Origin: JBQTHI01 sp052390035
GTDB taxonomy: Bacteria; Actinomycetota; Acidimicrobiia; Spongiisociales; ZC4RG35
Reading direction: 5' to 3'
Length of the DNA stretch: 11,129 nt
Assembly: GCA_052390035.1 (NCBI GenBank)
Contig: JBQTHI010000068.1
Location: 1-11,129, forward strand
Shown: positions 4,905 to 11,129 of the stretch, one piece after another
Layout: each line of letters starts with the position of its first letter
Position numbering within the stretch: the stretch's first letter is position 1
Notes under the pieces: model-generated
Told to the model about the DNA's origin: nothing
Databases searched by the model: none
The model's input: the letters and a program-made list of their open reading frames with translations, nothing else
Translations under genes and position numbers: made by a program

Positions 4905-7334
4905 TCAGGTGATCAGGCGCTCATCCGGTCGGTAGTGACGAACCGGCCGCACCTTCACGACCACCGGCGTACCGAGTGGCGCCAAGGAAAGCCCGAGCGC
5001 TCCGAAGATTCGCCCGAGCCGCTCGCTCCAAGCATGAGCGGCTAGGGCCACCGCCCGGTCGGGTCTCGGCCCGGCCAGGGCGGTCGTCACCGCCTCGACA
5101 GGATTCTCATAGGTGAAGACGCCGGCCAACCCTGTCAGGGGCTCGAGGGGAGGGCCCGCCACCGTCACCCCCATCGCCAGGTATTCGAACACCTTGAGCG
5201 GGCTGACTCCGCCGGTGGTTTCTGAGACCACGAATGGGATGAGCCCTACGTCGGTGTGGGCAAGGTACGCGGGCAACGACGCTTGTGGCTTCAACCCCAA
5301 CAACAAGACGTTCCGGGGGAGGGTGGGTGTCTTCGCCGGCCGGTCTCCGATCAGCACCACCCAGGCAGCCGGGAACGCCTCTGCTATCGCCCCGACCGCC
5401 TCCCAGTCGAACCAGTCGCCATAAAGGGATCCGTGGTACTCGAAGATCGGTCCACCCTCCGGCAAGTCCCGCGGCCTCTCCCACGGCCCCTCATTCCCGA
5501 AAACGGCGGCGTTGACAGCATTGGGAACCTCAACGACCTCTCGACCCGACCTGGCGCCGAGATCGCGGACCAGGCTCGGCGCCGAGGCCGTGAGGGCGTC
5601 GGCCAGGTCGATGAATCGGCGTTCCGCTTCCTGCTGATACCACCACCCGCCCAGGGCCGGATCTTCCCAGCGGTCGATGAGGTCGTACACGATGCGGAAC
5701 CCGACGGCTTTGAGGCGTTCGGCAGGACCGAGATGGGAAGGGTGGGGAAACTCGACCACCACCAGCCGCGGTTCCACGGGCGATCGGGCGACATAAGCAT
5801 CGAGGTCGAAGTCATCCCATCTCTGCTCCTCGAGCCGGGTATGGATGAAGCGGAGGCCGAGATCCATCGACTCGCCTGCGTCATAACGATGGACATAGGT
5901 GACGTGATAGCCGCGAGTTGCTAGCTCCTGGGCGAGTTGGGCGCCACGACTGCCCCCGCCGACATCGTGCAGAGGCACGGCGGCGAGGATCACCACCGAC
6001 CCGGCTCCCGTCACCGGATCATCACGTCGGGAATCGCCGCCCGGCGAAGGCGCCAGCACATATGGCAGCCCGGTCTGTCGAAGTAAGGCGAAGTTTGCCG
6101 AGGCGTCGCGGTCGAGGTCGCCGGTCTCTTCGATGACGCCGGGGAACGCTTCAACTGCGACCGGCGCCACTGCCGGTTCCCTCCCGGGGCGGAGGTCGAT
6201 CGTCGCTCGTACGACGGTGACGTCGGGCGGTACATCGGCGATCACGCGGTAGGTATCAGGCAGACCTTTCAACCAGCGCCGGGCAGTGCGAGGATCGTCG
6301 ATGAAAACGTCGACGTTGTGACGGACCGGAGCACGATCCTCGTCGAGGCGGGCGGTAACCGTCGCCGGAAGCATCTGCCGAACGGGACAAAGCAGCCGCC
6401 CACCAAGCTTGCGAAGAATGTTTTTCGGTCCAAACCCCTCCAACCAGCCCAGGCTCTGGGCCAACTGCTGGCGAAGGTGTGCGATCGGTACGAGCAGCCA
6501 CTTACCAGGCCCCGGCACCCACCGGTATTTATGGCGCGTTCGATAGGCAACCACCCCGATCGGCACGGCCAAAACCGCCAGACCTAACCACGGCCGCCAG
6601 ACGGCGCCGGCCAGCGCAACCAGCGGCAGTCCCCAATAGGCGGCTATCACTCGGAGGTAGGCGCCAGTCCTCACCCGATTGGTTCCGTCCGCCCGACCCC
6701 CCATCCGAGCCTTCCTGGCCATGTCTCCCAGCGACGCCGGCGGGTGCCATCCGACCACGGCGCCGGCGGCGAAGTGCGGCCGGTAGCCGGCGGCTCTCAA
6801 CTTCTCGCCGAACAAGGTGTCTTCGCCTGCGACCAAGCCTTCGGGGAACCCGCCGACCCTCTCCCATGCCGATCTGAGAAAGGCCTGCGAACTCCCCCCG
6901 GGGAGGAAGTGGTCGGGGTCAACCTCCTCGAGGACGGTCATCATCACCACCCCGGCAGCGGTCGAGGCGGTGGTCGCCCCTTCCGGTCGGTAGAAGCCTG
7001 CCACCCACTCGGCGCCGACTTCGAACGGCTGGGCGAGAGCCTCCAGCCAGCCGAGATCGGGCAGGCACCCGGCATCGGTGCAGGCGATGATCTCACCGGA
7101 TGCCATCCTGATGGCGGCGTTGCGGTTCTCGGCGATCCCCCCCGGCCCATCGACAATGCGTAACCGATCCCAGGTATCGGTGAGCTCGTCGAGCTTCTCC
7201 CGCGTTCCGTCGGTGGATCCGCCGTCGGCCACCACCACTTCGTCCGGAGTAAAGGTTTGCGCGGACAGCCGGGCAATCAGCGGCTCGATGGCGGCGCGTT
7301 CATTCAGGATCGGGACGATGACGGAGACGCGCAT
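4905..7334 (-). CDS. Two-domain glycosyltransferase fusion: GT2 + membrane segments + GT-B (GT4-like)
   Basis: This 809-residue protein is probably a membrane-bound polysaccharide glycosyltransferase. Residues 1-220 form a GT2 (GT-A) domain: MRVSVIVPILNE, VVVADGGSTDGT with D37, the DxD-like CTDAG with D87, GGSS (146-149), and GEDTLFGEKLR (170-180) supplying the ED catalytic region. Hydrophobic segments lie at about 226-246 and 249-264, then basic HKYRW. A divergent linker of about 160 residues follows. From about 445 there is a GT-B domain: ILAAVPLHDVGGGSRG, YDLIDRWEDP, VPNAVN, FEYHGSL, VVLIGDRP, LGLKPQASLPAYL (679-691) and VSPLKVFEYLAMG (710-722), matching the sugar-nucleotide-binding half of GT4. 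Its start is 1 bp after the stop of the upstream fusion gene, so the two are translationally coupled. The domains probably add different sugars. Donor and acceptor are unknown. Confidence 0.88.
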   Translation of the reverse strand: MRVSVIVPILNERAAIEPLIARLSAQTFTPDEVVVADGGSTDGTREKLDELTDTWDRLRIVDGPGGIAENRNAAIRMASGEIIACTDAGCLPDLGWLEALAQPFEVGAEWVAGFYRPEGATTASTAAGVVMMTVLEEVDPDHFLPGGSSQAFLRSAWERVGGFPEGLVAGEDTLFGEKLRAAGYRPHFAAGAVVGWHPPASLGDMARKARMGGRADGTNRVRTGAYLRVIAAYWGLPLVALAGAVWRPWLGLAVLAVPIGVVAYRTRHKYRWVPGPGKWLLVPIAHLRQQLAQSLGWLEGFGPKNILRKLGGRLLCPVRQMLPATVTARLDEDRAPVRHNVDVFIDDPRTARRWLKGLPDTYRVIADVPPDVTVVRATIDLRPGREPAVAPVAVEAFPGVIEETGDLDRDASANFALLRQTGLPYVLAPSPGGDSRRDDPVTGAGSVVILAAVPLHDVGGGSRGAQLAQELATRGYHVTYVHRYDAGESMDLGLRFIHTRLEEQRWDDFDLDAYVARSPVEPRLVVVEFPHPSHLGPAERLKAVGFRIVYDLIDRWEDPALGGWWYQQEAERRFIDLADALTASAPSLVRDLGARSGREVVEVPNAVNAAVFGNEGPWERPRDLPEGGPIFEYHGSLYGDWFDWEAVGAIAEAFPAAWVVLIGDRPAKTPTLPRNVLLLGLKPQASLPAYLAHTDVGLIPFVVSETTGGVSPLKVFEYLAMGVTVAGPPLEPLTGLAGVFTYENPVEAVTTALAGPRPDRAVALAAHAWSERLGRIFGALGLSLAPLGTPVVVKVRPVRHYRPDERLIT

Positions 7335-7335
7335 G

Positions 7336-9870
7336 TCAGCTCTTGCGAGCGCGGGCGACGGCGTCGAGCAAGGTGCCCACCCTTCGATCCCAGGTGTTGG
7401 CCCGCGCCGTTCGACGGAGCAACGCCTGGTGGTCGGGATCGTGCCTCAGATTGACCGCCTCCTTCAACCTCGACACGTAATCGTCTGGATCCTTGCCAAT
7501 CAAGACGGCCGGGTAGTTGGCACATTCCCGTAGGGCCGGCGTGACGGCCGGCCGCCCTCCGGCCATATATTCGAAAAGCTTGATGGGAGAAACGCTGTGG
7601 GTCACTTCGTTGATGACGAAGGGCACGGTGGCCACGTCGAAAAAGTGGAGGTAGGCGGGCAGCTCGGCGTAGGGTTTTACCCCCAACCAGGTCACATTGG
7701 GTAGATCGAACGCTGGCTTGCCGGCCATGCTGGCGTCGTAGTCGGGTCCGATGAACACGAACTCGTAATCGGGAAGGCTTCGGGCGGCGTGTTCGACCAG
7801 CCCATAGTCGACCCACTCGGCAAGTGCGCCGTAGTAGCCGACAACGGGCCTGCCCGACTCGACAACATCTCTCAGGTCAACCGGTGGATCAACGGGATGT
7901 GCGCCGGCGAAATGCCGGTAGTCGACACCGTTTGGGCACAGGATCGCGTCCGGCCTATCAGGGCGTAACCCGGAGAGGAGATCAACCGCTGAAGCCGCTG
8001 CCACGTCTGCCTCCCGAATGGCGTCTTCGTACCAGCCGGTCAGCTTCTCCATCGAGTGGGTGGCGGCGAACACCTCGAGTTCATCGATGTGCTCGAAGAT
8101 CGTCACCGGATCTCGCAAGAAGCGCCGCCACCCGAAGTTATAGACGTAGCTGACTAGCAACGGCTGGGGTATCGCCCCGATCAGGTCGAGCACCTCGTCG
8201 GGCATCGCAAACAGGTAAAGCCGGTCGTTGACCTTGGAGAATCCGTTGATGTAATCAGCGCCCATCCACTCGACGTTGTAGAAGGTCAGGTAACCCTGCC
8301 GGGCGAAGGCCAGGGCCATTTGCTGCGGGCGTTGGAAGAGGCTCACCGACCATCCAATCGTGTGCGGATAGACCACCACTCCTGCCACATTCCGGTGGGC
8401 CTCGAGGATTTCCTCCAATTGTTTGGAGAACCTGGAGCGAAGATCGGACAACGCCTGGAACTCGGTCGACTCGGTCGGAGGGCGTCGCCTCCCGAGACCC
8501 CGCAGGTCGTTGCGGACCTTCCAATAGGTGTTGACCAGCCGCATGGCCCGGCTCCCCACCAGGATCCGGTACTCCTCGGCCAGCCGTTCCCGAGAGCCAG
8601 CCAGCCCATCCCGTTCGATTCGTATTTGGCCCACCTGCGCCCGGGCTCGTTCGATCTCGGCGGCTTCCCCTGCCCGTAAGAGGGCCAGCCGGGTCATCTC
8701 CCGCTCGATCTCGTCCCGGGGCGGCGCCGGCCGGGCCAGGGCGGATGGGAGGACATCCCGATTCCCGGCGGCCCGTTGGCGCAGCACCCCGGCAGCCTTT
8801 TCTAGTCGAGGCCTGATTTCGGCGGCGTGGTCATCGAGCTTCGCGGCCGTCTCGAGGAGCAGCCCGGTTTCCAACTCCCGCAAATCCAACGCGAACTCCC
8901 CGACCCCCAGCTCTTCCATCACCTGGCCCACCTTGGGGTCGTAGGCAAGGGCTACCACCGGGACACCCATCGCCGCCGCAAAGATCACCGAGTGGAGGCG
9001 CATGCCGAGCACCATCCGGCACCTTCCCAGCACCGCCGCCCGTTCGGCCGGCGTATAGCCGCCCCGCAGGATGGTTACCCGATCAGGGTGGTCGACTAAT
9101 GCCAACAAGTCGAGAGCGACCTGCGAGTCGTTCTCGTGGGCATGGGGTGATTCCTGGAATGGGACCAGCACGGCGCGGGCCTCGAGCCGTCCGATCAGGT
9201 CGTCCAGTGCGCGGCTGACAGCCGGGAGCCATTCACCATTCGCCCATGGGCGGAGACACACCCCGATCACCGGGTCGCCGTTGGCACCGGTGGTCTCGAG
9301 GATTTCGTCCGCCACCTCGGCCGAGGCCGGATTGAGGGCAAAGGCCGGATCGGCGGTGACCGGAATCCGCCCAATCTCCACCCCGAGGTCGGCCAGCAGC
9401 CCGGCCGAGCCCTGGTCACGAACACTGGCCGTGGCCGCCAACGAGAAGGCCAGGGAGGCGTAGCGGCGGCCGGCCTCGCTGGTGAGAGGCCCAACTCCGA
9501 CCCCGTAGATGGCGAGGGGGGTGTCGGTGGCCCGGGCGAGGAGGGCGAAGCCCGACCAGTACCCGATGTCTCCGTGGTGGGGGCTCCAGATGGCGTCGGG
9601 CTCGAAGGGGTTGTGGTCCTGGAAGAGCCCACCGCCACCGAGGATCATAAGGTCGGCTCTGCGGGCTGCCTCGATGGTGGCGGCGGTGTCCTGCCATGGG
9701 ATCGCATCCACCCCGTGATCGGCGTACAGGTCGGCTGGGGACCCGGCCATAACCGTCACCCGGGCATCGATCGAGGCAAGATCGTCGAGGAGGACGGCGA
9801 GGATGGCCTCGTCTCCGGCGTTGCCGAAGCCGTAATAACCGCAGACCAGCGCGTTGGGGCCATTACTCAT
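7336..9870 (-). CDS. Polysaccharide pyruvyltransferase (CsaB-like) fused to a GT-B glycosyltransferase
   Basis: This 844-residue protein is a fusion. Residues 1-375 match the CsaB polysaccharide pyruvyltransferase family, which adds ketal pyruvate from phosphoenolpyruvate to cell-wall sugars. Visible elements are VCGYYGFGNAGDEAIL (9-24), ILGGGGLFQD (76-85), SVRDQGS (149-155) and LGMRLHS (288-294). Residues 385-435 are a charged, coiled-coil-like segment, followed by a basic linker (about 438-463). Residues 495-844 are a GT-B domain with GWSVSLFQRPQQMA (506-519, TuaH-like), LCPNGVDYRHF, VVGYYGAL, FVFIGPDYD, LGVKPYAELPAYL and VSPIKLFEYMAGG (760-772). CsaB alone is about 350-380 residues, so this is more than twice that. 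ATG 9870 has no Shine-Dalgarno sequence. It leads the operon with the GT2/GT-B fusion and is divergent from the second antitoxin. Pyruvylation coupled to sugar addition is inferred. Confidence 0.87.
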   Translation of the reverse strand: MSNGPNALVCGYYGFGNAGDEAILAVLLDDLASIDARVTVMAGSPADLYADHGVDAIPWQDTAATIEAARRADLMILGGGGLFQDHNPFEPDAIWSPHHGDIGYWSGFALLARATDTPLAIYGVGVGPLTSEAGRRYASLAFSLAATASVRDQGSAGLLADLGVEIGRIPVTADPAFALNPASAEVADEILETTGANGDPVIGVCLRPWANGEWLPAVSRALDDLIGRLEARAVLVPFQESPHAHENDSQVALDLLALVDHPDRVTILRGGYTPAERAAVLGRCRMVLGMRLHSVIFAAAMGVPVVALAYDPKVGQVMEELGVGEFALDLRELETGLLLETAAKLDDHAAEIRPRLEKAAGVLRQRAAGNRDVLPSALARPAPPRDEIEREMTRLALLRAGEAAEIERARAQVGQIRIERDGLAGSRERLAEEYRILVGSRAMRLVNTYWKVRNDLRGLGRRRPPTESTEFQALSDLRSRFSKQLEEILEAHRNVAGVVVYPHTIGWSVSLFQRPQQMALAFARQGYLTFYNVEWMGADYINGFSKVNDRLYLFAMPDEVLDLIGAIPQPLLVSYVYNFGWRRFLRDPVTIFEHIDELEVFAATHSMEKLTGWYEDAIREADVAAASAVDLLSGLRPDRPDAILCPNGVDYRHFAGAHPVDPPVDLRDVVESGRPVVGYYGALAEWVDYGLVEHAARSLPDYEFVFIGPDYDASMAGKPAFDLPNVTWLGVKPYAELPAYLHFFDVATVPFVINEVTHSVSPIKLFEYMAGGRPAVTPALRECANYPAVLIGKDPDDYVSRLKEAVNLRHDPDHQALLRRTARANTWDRRVGTLLDAVARARKS

Positions 9871-9921
9871 GGTTTTGGGAGGCTAGATGAGGTCACTGTC
9901 CGAGCACCGGTGGCCGTCTGC

Positions 9922-9950
9922 TTGATTAAGTAGCTTCCGGAAGCTACCTT
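9922..9950 (+). promoter_or_regulatory. Promoter of the second toxin-antitoxin pair, leaderless
   Basis: TTGATT (9922-9927), a 17-nt spacer and TACCTT (9945-9950) form a plausible vegetative promoter. The expected start point, 7 nt after the -10 box, falls on the A of the ATG at 9957, so the mRNA is probably leaderless. AGGGGG directly abuts the ATG and is too close to work as a Shine-Dalgarno sequence. Confidence 0.6.
9930..9947. promoter_or_regulatory. 18-bp perfect palindrome, probable antitoxin operator
   Basis: GTAGCTTCCGGAAGCTAC is a perfect 18-bp palindrome lying in the promoter spacer and overlapping the -10 box of the second antitoxin gene. Phd/YefM-type antitoxins bind palindromes at their own promoters, so autorepression is the likely role. 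It is also within 60-77 bp of the start of the divergent pyruvyltransferase fusion gene and might influence that operon. Confidence 0.7.
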
Positions 9951-9956
9951 AGGGGG

Positions 9957-10247
9957 ATGCGAACCGTTGGGCTCAAGGTGTTGAAGAACCGCCTCAGCGA
10001 GTACGTGCGGCTCGCTTCCGGCGGTGAGACGATCCTCATCTCCGACCGTGACAAGGTGGTGGCCGAGCTAACGCCTCCCCAACCCACCCGGAGTATTTCG
10101 CTGCCCGACGCGATGCTGGCCGAGGCGGTTAGGAACGGTCTGATCACGCCGGCTCTCCGGCCCCCCGGGCCCCCTCCCAAGGCGGACCCCGTCTGTTCTC
10201 TGGACGATCTCCTCGAGGAGCTGGCTGCCGATCGGGCCGACCGGTGA
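9957..10247 (+). CDS. Phd/YefM-type antitoxin
   Basis: This 96-residue protein has an N-terminal Phd/YefM fold: VGLKVLKNRLSEYVRLASGG (4-23), then ETILISDRDKVVAEL (24-38), the pattern of prevent-host-death antitoxins. A proline-rich middle (about 66-76) leads to an acidic amphipathic tail, SLDDLLEELAADRADR, suited to blocking the PIN active site. Its stop overlaps the toxin start in a GTGA arrangement (10244-10247), so translation is coupled. It probably dimerises on the palindrome just upstream and represses its own promoter. Phd-type antitoxins with PIN toxins are commonly labelled VapB, but this one is unrelated in fold to the ribbon-helix-helix antitoxin at 1666-1926. Confidence 0.87.
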   Translation: MRTVGLKVLKNRLSEYVRLASGGETILISDRDKVVAELTPPQPTRSISLPDAMLAEAVRNGLITPALRPPGPPPKADPVCSLDDLLEELAADRADR

Positions 10248-10633
10248 TTTATGTCGACACCTCGGTAATGCTGGCGCAGCTTCTGGCCGAGGATCGGAAG
10301 CCGGTCGCATCGCTTTGGTCCCAACCCATGATCTCGAGCAGGCTCCTGGAGTACGAAACGTGGACCAGGATCAATGCCCGCGGTTTGAACCAGTCCCACG
10401 GCGAAGCCACCCGGCAGCTGCTGGAACAGCTCTCGTTCCTCGAGCTGACCCCACTTGTTCTCGGCCGGGCCGTCGAGCCCTTCCCAATTCCGGTGCGAAC
10501 CCTCGATGCGCTCCACCTGGCCTCGGTCGAGTACCTCCGCGACCGGAGGATCGGTGTTGAGCTCGCCACTTACGACGGGCGAATGGCCGCGGCGGCTTCG
10601 ATGCTCGCCATCCCGCTGGCCCCGATCGGCTAA
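10244..10633 (+). CDS. vapC: PIN-domain ribonuclease toxin (VapC family)
   Basis: This 129-residue PIN protein is of normal length for a VapC RNase. The acidic residues are D5 in MIYVDTSVML, E38 in SSRLLEYETW (E36 is an alternative), D88 in RTLDALHLAS and D111 in LATYDGRM, the complete usual set. It starts at GTG 10244 inside the antitoxin stop, with no Shine-Dalgarno sequence of its own at normal distance, so reinitiation after the antitoxin is expected. Its stop codon overlaps the stop of the convergent oxidoreductase gene. The closing TYDGRM motif differs from the TLNIKHFP form of the other PIN toxin in this window, so the two belong to different PIN subgroups and probably do not cross-pair. 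Confidence 0.9.
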   Translation: MIYVDTSVMLAQLLAEDRKPVASLWSQPMISSRLLEYETWTRINARGLNQSHGEATRQLLEQLSFLELTPLVLGRAVEPFPIPVRTLDALHLASVEYLRDRRIGVELATYDGRMAAAASMLAIPLAPIG

Positions 10634-11129
10634 GGCAGGAAATAGACCAGCCCGGTGTCCAGGAGATGTTGCTGGACCTGGGTCACCGCCACCTCCCGGG
10701 GCAAGATGTTCTGGGTGGCAGCCAGCCCGGCGATCGCCCCGGCCACCTGCCCGCCCCACATCTCCTCCGGCTGGGTGCGGACCGCCGCCGCCGCCACCCG
10801 CGACACCCCGGCGGCGCGGGCAATCCCGGGGAGGAAGCCATCCACGGTCTCAGGGATGAAGACCCTTATCGGAACCTCGAAGAGCCCGTAGCCGGACCCG
10901 TCCTCCTCGGGCGGGCAACCGTGAAAGTCGGTGAAGTAACCGCCGAGCATCACCGCGTCATCGAACCGATGGTGCCCACGTACGGTGTCGGCCAGGTCGG
11001 GCGCCCCCAAGTTGTAGCTGGCCACCAATCGCCTCCCTTCGCGTACATAAGGGATGGGGGGAAGACTGCGTTCGAGGTCGTCGGGGACTAGGTCGTCCCA
11101 AAGCAAGCGGACTCCGCCGGCGAAGCCCA
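10630..11129 (-). CDS. FAD-dependent oxidoreductase, C-terminal part
   Basis: About 165 residues of a longer protein that enters from the right edge; the frame stays open to the window end and stops at TAG 10632-10630. The visible part resembles the C-terminus of the FAD-dependent oxidoreductase family PF12831: HHRFDDAVMLGGYFTDFHGC, then FEVPIRVFIPETVDGFLPGI, then AGVSRVAAAAVRTQPEEMWG, GQVAGAIAGLAATQNI, and a REVAVTQVQQHLLDTG tail. The Gly-rich segment that closes over the flavin is present; the N-terminal GxGxxG dinucleotide-binding motif lies outside. The substrate is unknown. Its last four bases overlap the stop of the convergent PIN toxin gene. The family call is from remembered motif similarity. 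Confidence 0.75.
   Translation of the reverse strand, partial: GFAGGVRLLWDDLVPDDLERSLPPIPYVREGRRLVASYNLGAPDLADTVRGHHRFDDAVMLGGYFTDFHGCPPEEDGSGYGLFEVPIRVFIPETVDGFLPGIARAAGVSRVAAAAVRTQPEEMWGGQVAGAIAGLAATQNILPREVAVTQVQQHLLDTGLVYFLP

Noticed and set aside
5256..5924. 222-codon open frame on the plus strand inside the GT2/GT-B fusion gene
   Set aside because: It is a shadow of a well-supported glycosyltransferase domain, with no recognisable motifs and no start signal.
9951..9956. AGGGGG as a Shine-Dalgarno sequence for the second antitoxin
   Set aside because: It abuts the ATG with no spacing, and the promoter position predicts a leaderless transcript.
9944..10759. Long open frame on the minus strand (271 codons) across the second toxin-antitoxin pair
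   Set aside because: It is antisense to two recognisable genes, has Arg/Gly/Pro-rich low-complexity translation and matches no family I know. GC-rich DNA opens such frames readily.
1..11129. tRNA, rRNA, CRISPR array, insertion sequence or prophage genes
   Set aside because: I saw no cloverleaf-like segment, regularly spaced repeat array, transposase or integrase motif, or phage structural gene on either strand.

Overview
The window is an 11.1 kb, GC-rich, gene-dense stretch with short intergenic gaps. Base composition, GTG/TTG starts, apparently leaderless toxin-antitoxin promoters and a WhiG/FliA-like promoter suggest a high-GC Gram-positive bacterium of the Actinomycetota. An environmental lineage such as Acidimicrobiia is possible, but nothing in the window fixes the taxon.

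Layout. (1) 1-321 (+) is the C-terminal end of an M17 leucyl aminopeptidase. (2) 337-1185 (-) is a secreted protein of unknown function with a cysteine-bounded C-terminal motif and a good candidate sigma-28/WhiG-type promoter. (3) 1295-1926 (-) is a VapBC-type toxin-antitoxin pair with a ribbon-helix-helix antitoxin and a PIN toxin. (4) 1956-3404 (-) is an amidohydrolase_2-family protein with a twin-arginine-like motif about 50 residues in. (5) 3490-4821 (+) is a membrane polyprenyl-phosphate sugar transferase that probably starts a polysaccharide repeat unit. (6) 4905-7334 and 7336-9870 (both -, 1 bp apart) are two very large fusion proteins. One is GT2 + membrane segments + GT-B glycosyltransferase. 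The other is CsaB-like polysaccharide pyruvyltransferase + coiled coil + GT-B glycosyltransferase. (7) 9957-10633 (+) is a second toxin-antitoxin pair, with a Phd/YefM-like antitoxin and a PIN toxin, under an 18-bp perfect palindrome. (8) 10630-11129 (-) is the C-terminal end of an FAD-dependent oxidoreductase.

How the genes work together. The sugar transferase and the two fusion proteins form a compact surface-polysaccharide set: lipid-linked initiation, chain extension and probable pyruvate decoration. The two fusion genes carry related C-terminal glycosyltransferase domains attached to different N-terminal modules. This tandem paralogous fusion is the most distinctive protein-level feature here. 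Two unrelated toxin-antitoxin pairs lie outside this block, one on each side, as often seen in accessory regions. The flanking aminopeptidase, amidohydrolase and oxidoreductase have no obvious link to the polysaccharide genes.

No RNA gene, CRISPR array, insertion sequence or phage gene is visible, and no stretch over 300 bases lacks a gene. The DNA-level signals worth noting are the sigma-28-like promoter, two leaderless-looking antitoxin promoters with different operator architectures, a 39-bp imperfect palindrome beside a T7-GG-T7 tract between convergent genes, and a 7-bp GC hairpin between the divergent amidohydrolase and sugar transferase genes.
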